Shown here in pieces: positions 60,459 through 64,000 of a stretch of 64,000 nt of DNA (the first letter of the stretch is position 1; every line of letters begins with the position of its first letter). The notes beneath the pieces were generated by a model. It was not told the origin of the DNA and did not search any database. It was given only the letters and a program-made list of their open reading frames with translations. Source of the stretch: Lachnospiraceae bacterium. GTDB lineage: Bacteria > Bacillota > Clostridia > Lachnospirales > Lachnospiraceae. The DNA lies in contig SVFK01000001.1 of NCBI GenBank assembly GCA_015056915.1, forward strand, positions 219,219 through 283,218, given 5' to 3'. A program made the translations under genes and the position numbers.

Positions 60459-61613
60459 ATGCAGAAATTATTTTATAAAAATATCCATCTTGTTGATTTT
60501 ACCGCTACCGTAACAGCTTGCTTCCCTGCCGAAGCAGAGAACCAATATAACATCGTACTGGACCAAACCGCTTTTTTTCCGGAGGAAGGCGGTCAGCTTG
60601 CTGACAAGGGCACTCTTGCAGGAATGGAGGTATTAGACGTACAAATCAGCAATAATCTTATATATCATATCCTTTCCGCTCCCCTTTCCGTAGGCAGCAC
60701 TGTTTCAGGATGCGTGGACTGGGAACAGCGCTTTGATTTTATGCAGCAGCACTCCGGTGAGCATATTATATCCGGCCTGATACACTCTCATTTCGGACTG
60801 GACAATGTAGGCTTTCATCTGGGACTAAGTGAGGTCACAATGGATATGAATGGTGAATTGACCTGGGAACAGCTTCGTTTTATTGAGCAGGAAGCTAACA
60901 AGGTTGTATGGCAGAATCTTCCCATCATCATTACATATCCCTCCACACAGGAGTTAGCAGCTCTGGAATATCGCAGCAAGCTGGAATTGACTGAGGATGT
61001 ACGCATTGTGGACATTCCCGGCGTGGACAGATGCGCATGTTGTGCTCCCCATGTAGACAGCACCGGTCAAATCGGTCTGATTAAAATCACCGGTTTCATG
61101 CGTCATCGGGGCGGGGTTCGAATCAATATCCTCTGCGGCGGACGTGCTCTTGCTGATTATCAGGAAAAGCAAAGCAGTGTCACCGATATTTCCGTACAGC
61201 TTTCCGCAAAAGCAAATGGAGTATCCGATGCAGTCAACCGCCTGCGAGAAGAAAATCAGCGCTTAAAGGAGCAGGCAACAACACTTCAAATCAAATTATT
61301 AGACCTTGCACTGGAAACCTTGCCGGATCCTTCCGAATCCGACCATGCTCTTTTATTTGTAGAAGACATCAATGACATTACCATGCGCAATGCCATCAAC
61401 AACCTCGTCACCAAATACAACGGCTACTGCGGTATCTTTGCCGGAAACGACGAAAAAGGATATCGTTTCATTATCGGCAGCTCCACCAAGGACTGTCGCA
61501 AGCTTGCCACCCTACTGCGGGAAACCCTTCACGCCAAGGGCGGCGGTTCTGAACCAATGATTCAGGGCAGTGTTCAGGCTGATTGCCTGTCCATCAAGCG
61601 CTTCTTTGAATAA
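60459..61613 (+). CDS. Alanyl-tRNA editing protein (AlaX-L type with DHHA1-like C terminus)
   Basis: DQTAFFPEEGGQLADKGTL...QQHSGEHIISGLIHSHFGLDNVGFHLG...RCACCAPHVDSTGQIGLIKI. Confidence 0.93.
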   Translation: MQKLFYKNIHLVDFTATVTACFPAEAENQYNIVLDQTAFFPEEGGQLADKGTLAGMEVLDVQISNNLIYHILSAPLSVGSTVSGCVDWEQRFDFMQQHSGEHIISGLIHSHFGLDNVGFHLGLSEVTMDMNGELTWEQLRFIEQEANKVVWQNLPIIITYPSTQELAALEYRSKLELTEDVRIVDIPGVDRCACCAPHVDSTGQIGLIKITGFMRHRGGVRINILCGGRALADYQEKQSSVTDISVQLSAKANGVSDAVNRLREENQRLKEQATTLQIKLLDLALETLPDPSESDHALLFVEDINDITMRNAINNLVTKYNGYCGIFAGNDEKGYRFIIGSSTKDCRKLATLLRETLHAKGGGSEPMIQGSVQADCLSIKRFFE

Positions 61614-61620
61614 AAAAGGA

Positions 61621-61660
61621 TGCCCTTTTCTATGACTCAATAAAGCTATCGAAAAGGGCA
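61621..61660. terminator. Terminator between alaX and the ECF S-component gene
   Basis: TGCCCTTTTC...GAAAAGGGCA stem between convergent genes. Confidence 0.85.
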
Positions 61661-61703
61661 CCCTCTTTAATCATTCATTTACCTATTTAATTATCACTCT
61701 TGC

Positions 61704-62276
61704 TTAATTATCGTTCTTGCCGATACGGATAATTCTTACGATTACGGAGCTTAATACAATATTTACAGCTAACTCAATCAGGAAATTAACCCCTACCAGA
61801 GCACCTATCATGTACGCCCCTGCGGAAGCATATCCGGCTGCCGCTGCCCATCCGTTTATGGTATCCATAAAGAAGAGCACACATCCCAGCAGGAATACAC
61901 CCGTATTAGTAACAGGGCACGCGATTGCAGCTGCAATCACAGCAACATAGCGGTTTTTCTTCTCCAGTGCCAAATACACCAGACCTGCCACCAGACCGGC
62001 AAGAGTTCCTTTAATCAGTACGGTGAGTATCGTACCCGGCACATTAATAGCCATAAAGGCTGCAGAGTCGGTAAATAATACCACAATACCAAACACAGCA
62101 CCTAACCATGCTCCTGCTTTATAGCCATATAATGCCGCACCGACTACTATTGGCACAAGAACCAGCGAGATGTTGAATAGTCCTGTAGGTCTGATTACAA
62201 CTGCCAACGCCTGAAGTACTACAACGATGGCGGTCAGTAGACCTATCCCAACGAGTTTCTTTGTTTTCTGTCTCAT
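61704..62276 (-). CDS. ECF transporter S component
   Basis: MRQKTKKLVGIGLLTAIVVVLQALAVVIRPTGLFNISLVLVPIVVGAALYGYKAGAWLGAVFGIVVLFTDSAAFMAINVPGTILTVLIKGTLAGLVAGLVY. Confidence 0.88.
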   Translation of the reverse strand: MRQKTKKLVGIGLLTAIVVVLQALAVVIRPTGLFNISLVLVPIVVGAALYGYKAGAWLGAVFGIVVLFTDSAAFMAINVPGTILTVLIKGTLAGLVAGLVYLALEKKNRYVAVIAAAIACPVTNTGVFLLGCVLFFMDTINGWAAAAGYASAGAYMIGALVGVNFLIELAVNIVLSSVIVRIIRIGKNDN

Positions 62277-62377
62277 ATTTAGTTTCCTTTCTGCTATCAT
62301 TCCGCTTTCTACGGATACAATGCAGGCATATTATAATATAAGTTTGCTGTTACGTCAACACGAAGCCTCAATGCATA

Positions 62378-63613
62378 CTAATTATTGGACATCAAATCTC
62401 TATACCACTTCAAGGAGTCCATATAAGCATCTGACACAGCATCCATCTCAATATTCTTCACAACCATCTGTCTGGATACCTCTGCCCAATTTGCAGTTTC
62501 ATATTGAAGCATAAAATCATATAAAGGTGCAAATTTGCCCTCTCCGCTAATCAATGCATCACTAATATCCTTGGACACCTTCACCATCTCAAGTGCCTCA
62601 GACATCGGCTTATCCAAAATTGCATCCAATACGGAGAAAAGTCCTAACAGGAACAATTCCTCTTTCTTTACTGCCAAATCAAAAACGGGGGCCAGATTCT
62701 CAGCAAACTTTGCACGTAACAATGACACTCTGGTTATCTCATTGGGCTTATCAGAATAAAGAGCATTCACCACTGCCGTATTAATCCATTTCTTCAATTC
62801 TCTCTGTCCCAGCATAGCTGCCGCATGACGAATGGTGTTGATTCCGGAATTCACAGTCATTCTGTTTACCATCTTCAACAGGGAAATGGTAAGCGCCGTG
62901 TCTCGTCCGATGATGTCTGCCGCCTCTGTCAGCTCAAAGTTGCTATTGTTCACCATATTCAGAAGTTCGATGTAATTTACCTTCAGAGGCGTTACCTCAT
63001 GATCACCCTTGGTATATGCCACGCGATAAAATACACCTTCATACAGCTGATAACCTCCGTCAGCCTTCAATTCCTCGAAAATCTCCATGGTATCAATATT
63101 GCCTGCACAGAGCTTAATATTGGGATACAGCTTTCCAAAATAAATCTTAGCTTTATCAATGGCAATCTTCTTATTGTTCAGGAATACATAATCCACCAGC
63201 TGCAGAATAGGTCTGTAGCTTTCAAACTCTGTAACTGCCAGCTTACGAATAGCCAGCTTATAACCCTTTCCCTTCAATTCCTTCAACCGTTCCACATACA
63301 TATCAACCGGAGGAATGGTATTGTCAATCAAAAATACGATTCTGTTACGAGGTGCCTTACACTCGTTTTCCACATCTGCAAAAATTGAGATATTGGTAAG
63401 TGGCACGAATATCTCCTTATCATCAGATAAGGTCTGAATACCAATATTCTGTATCACCTCCAGTCCCGGCACACGGGACGCACCATCATACTGTCCGGTT
63501 CCCAGCAACAGGGGATTCAACAGATAATTGTTCTTTTGAGAAAAAATAGAGTACGCGCGTACTGCCATATTTTCATCAAACAAAGGAATCAACGCCAGCA
63601 ACATAATGTTCAC
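62378..63613 (-). CDS. YuxH-like protein with degenerate EAL and HDOD domains
   Basis: N-terminal degenerate EAL region; HDOD region ELLNMVNNSNFELTEAADIIGRDTALTISLLKMVNRMTVNSGINTIRHAAAMLGQRELKKWINT. Confidence 0.92.
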   Translation of the reverse strand: MNIMLLALIPLFDENMAVRAYSIFSQKNNYLLNPLLLGTGQYDGASRVPGLEVIQNIGIQTLSDDKEIFVPLTNISIFADVENECKAPRNRIVFLIDNTIPPVDMYVERLKELKGKGYKLAIRKLAVTEFESYRPILQLVDYVFLNNKKIAIDKAKIYFGKLYPNIKLCAGNIDTMEIFEELKADGGYQLYEGVFYRVAYTKGDHEVTPLKVNYIELLNMVNNSNFELTEAADIIGRDTALTISLLKMVNRMTVNSGINTIRHAAAMLGQRELKKWINTAVVNALYSDKPNEITRVSLLRAKFAENLAPVFDLAVKKEELFLLGLFSVLDAILDKPMSEALEMVKVSKDISDALISGEGKFAPLYDFMLQYETANWAEVSRQMVVKNIEMDAVSDAYMDSLKWYRDLMSNN

Positions 63614-63858
63614 CTATACGATGTCTCCATCGTCCTTTCCTTGAAGTACAGTCAATTTCAATTCTCTTCATTCGGATATACCCGAACATACTCTATGCAC
63701 ATTTTATCATATTTCTGACAATTTGACTACTTTTGTTTTTAATTTTCTAACATGTTTTTGTTTCTCTGACAATGTCATAAAATTTCATCCTGTCAGTTGT
63801 ATATTACCGAATTTTTAAACTACCATCAAAATGTTCTACTATAGGAGCTAGGAAGAAG

Positions 63859-63975
63859 TCAATTATCCGCTTCTGTTTGTGTTGCAACTTCCAAACCCAT
63901 TACGTTTTCCTCAGCATATACCGGAAGAATTATGCCAAATGCCAATACAATAACTGCCAAAAATTTTCTTTTCAT
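63859..63975 (-). CDS. Possible 38-aa secreted peptide precursor
   Basis: ATG at 63975: MKRKFLAVIVLAFGIILPVYAEENVMGLEVATQTEADN then TGA; signal-peptide-like N terminus. Not in the ORF track because it is short; no strong RBS. Confidence 0.4.
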   Translation of the reverse strand: MKRKFLAVIVLAFGIILPVYAEENVMGLEVATQTEADN

Positions 63976-64000
63976 AGTTTGTCACTCATTTTTTGAAAAA

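Overview
A 64 kb chromosomal window that looks like a spore-forming Clostridia genome, probably Lachnospiraceae. This placement is inferred from gene content and protein resemblance; no search was run. Most of it is dense housekeeping and sporulation-associated gene content on the minus strand: rseP-dxr-cdsA-uppS-frr-pyrH, xerD-spoIIM-NUDIX, rny-recX-recA-cinA-pgsA-rimO-rpoZ-gmk-remA-yicC, rqcH, a SpoVB/MurJ-like flippase, glgA, an RND pump with TetR, cysE-cysS-mrnC-rlmB-sigma behind a Cys T-box, ispF, a DEAD-box helicase, an ABC exporter, argS, queH, sod, alaX, and an EAL-HDOD protein. There are four tRNAs: a tandem pair of identical Thr(GGT), one Met(CAT) and one Val(TAC). No prophage, CRISPR array or transposase was recognised. 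The strongest unexplained signal is a pair of long intergenic elements (32160-32413 and 59409-59642). Their ~158-nt core is almost identical (6 differences, two of which form a compensatory C-G to A-T pair). The core is closed by a 15-16 bp helix that is unrelated in sequence between copies yet fully paired in each, then by a shared CCACCGCC/GGCGGTGG helix and further copy-specific paired arms. This looks like an undescribed structured RNA, or a hairpin-borne repeat or mobile element. Other notable signals are a terminator/antiterminator attenuator just upstream of the DEAD-box helicase, a receiver-less Spo0A-like regulator, a coiled-coil-bearing RND protein, a compound inverted repeat after the tRNA-Thr pair, and a possible short secreted peptide gene at the right edge.
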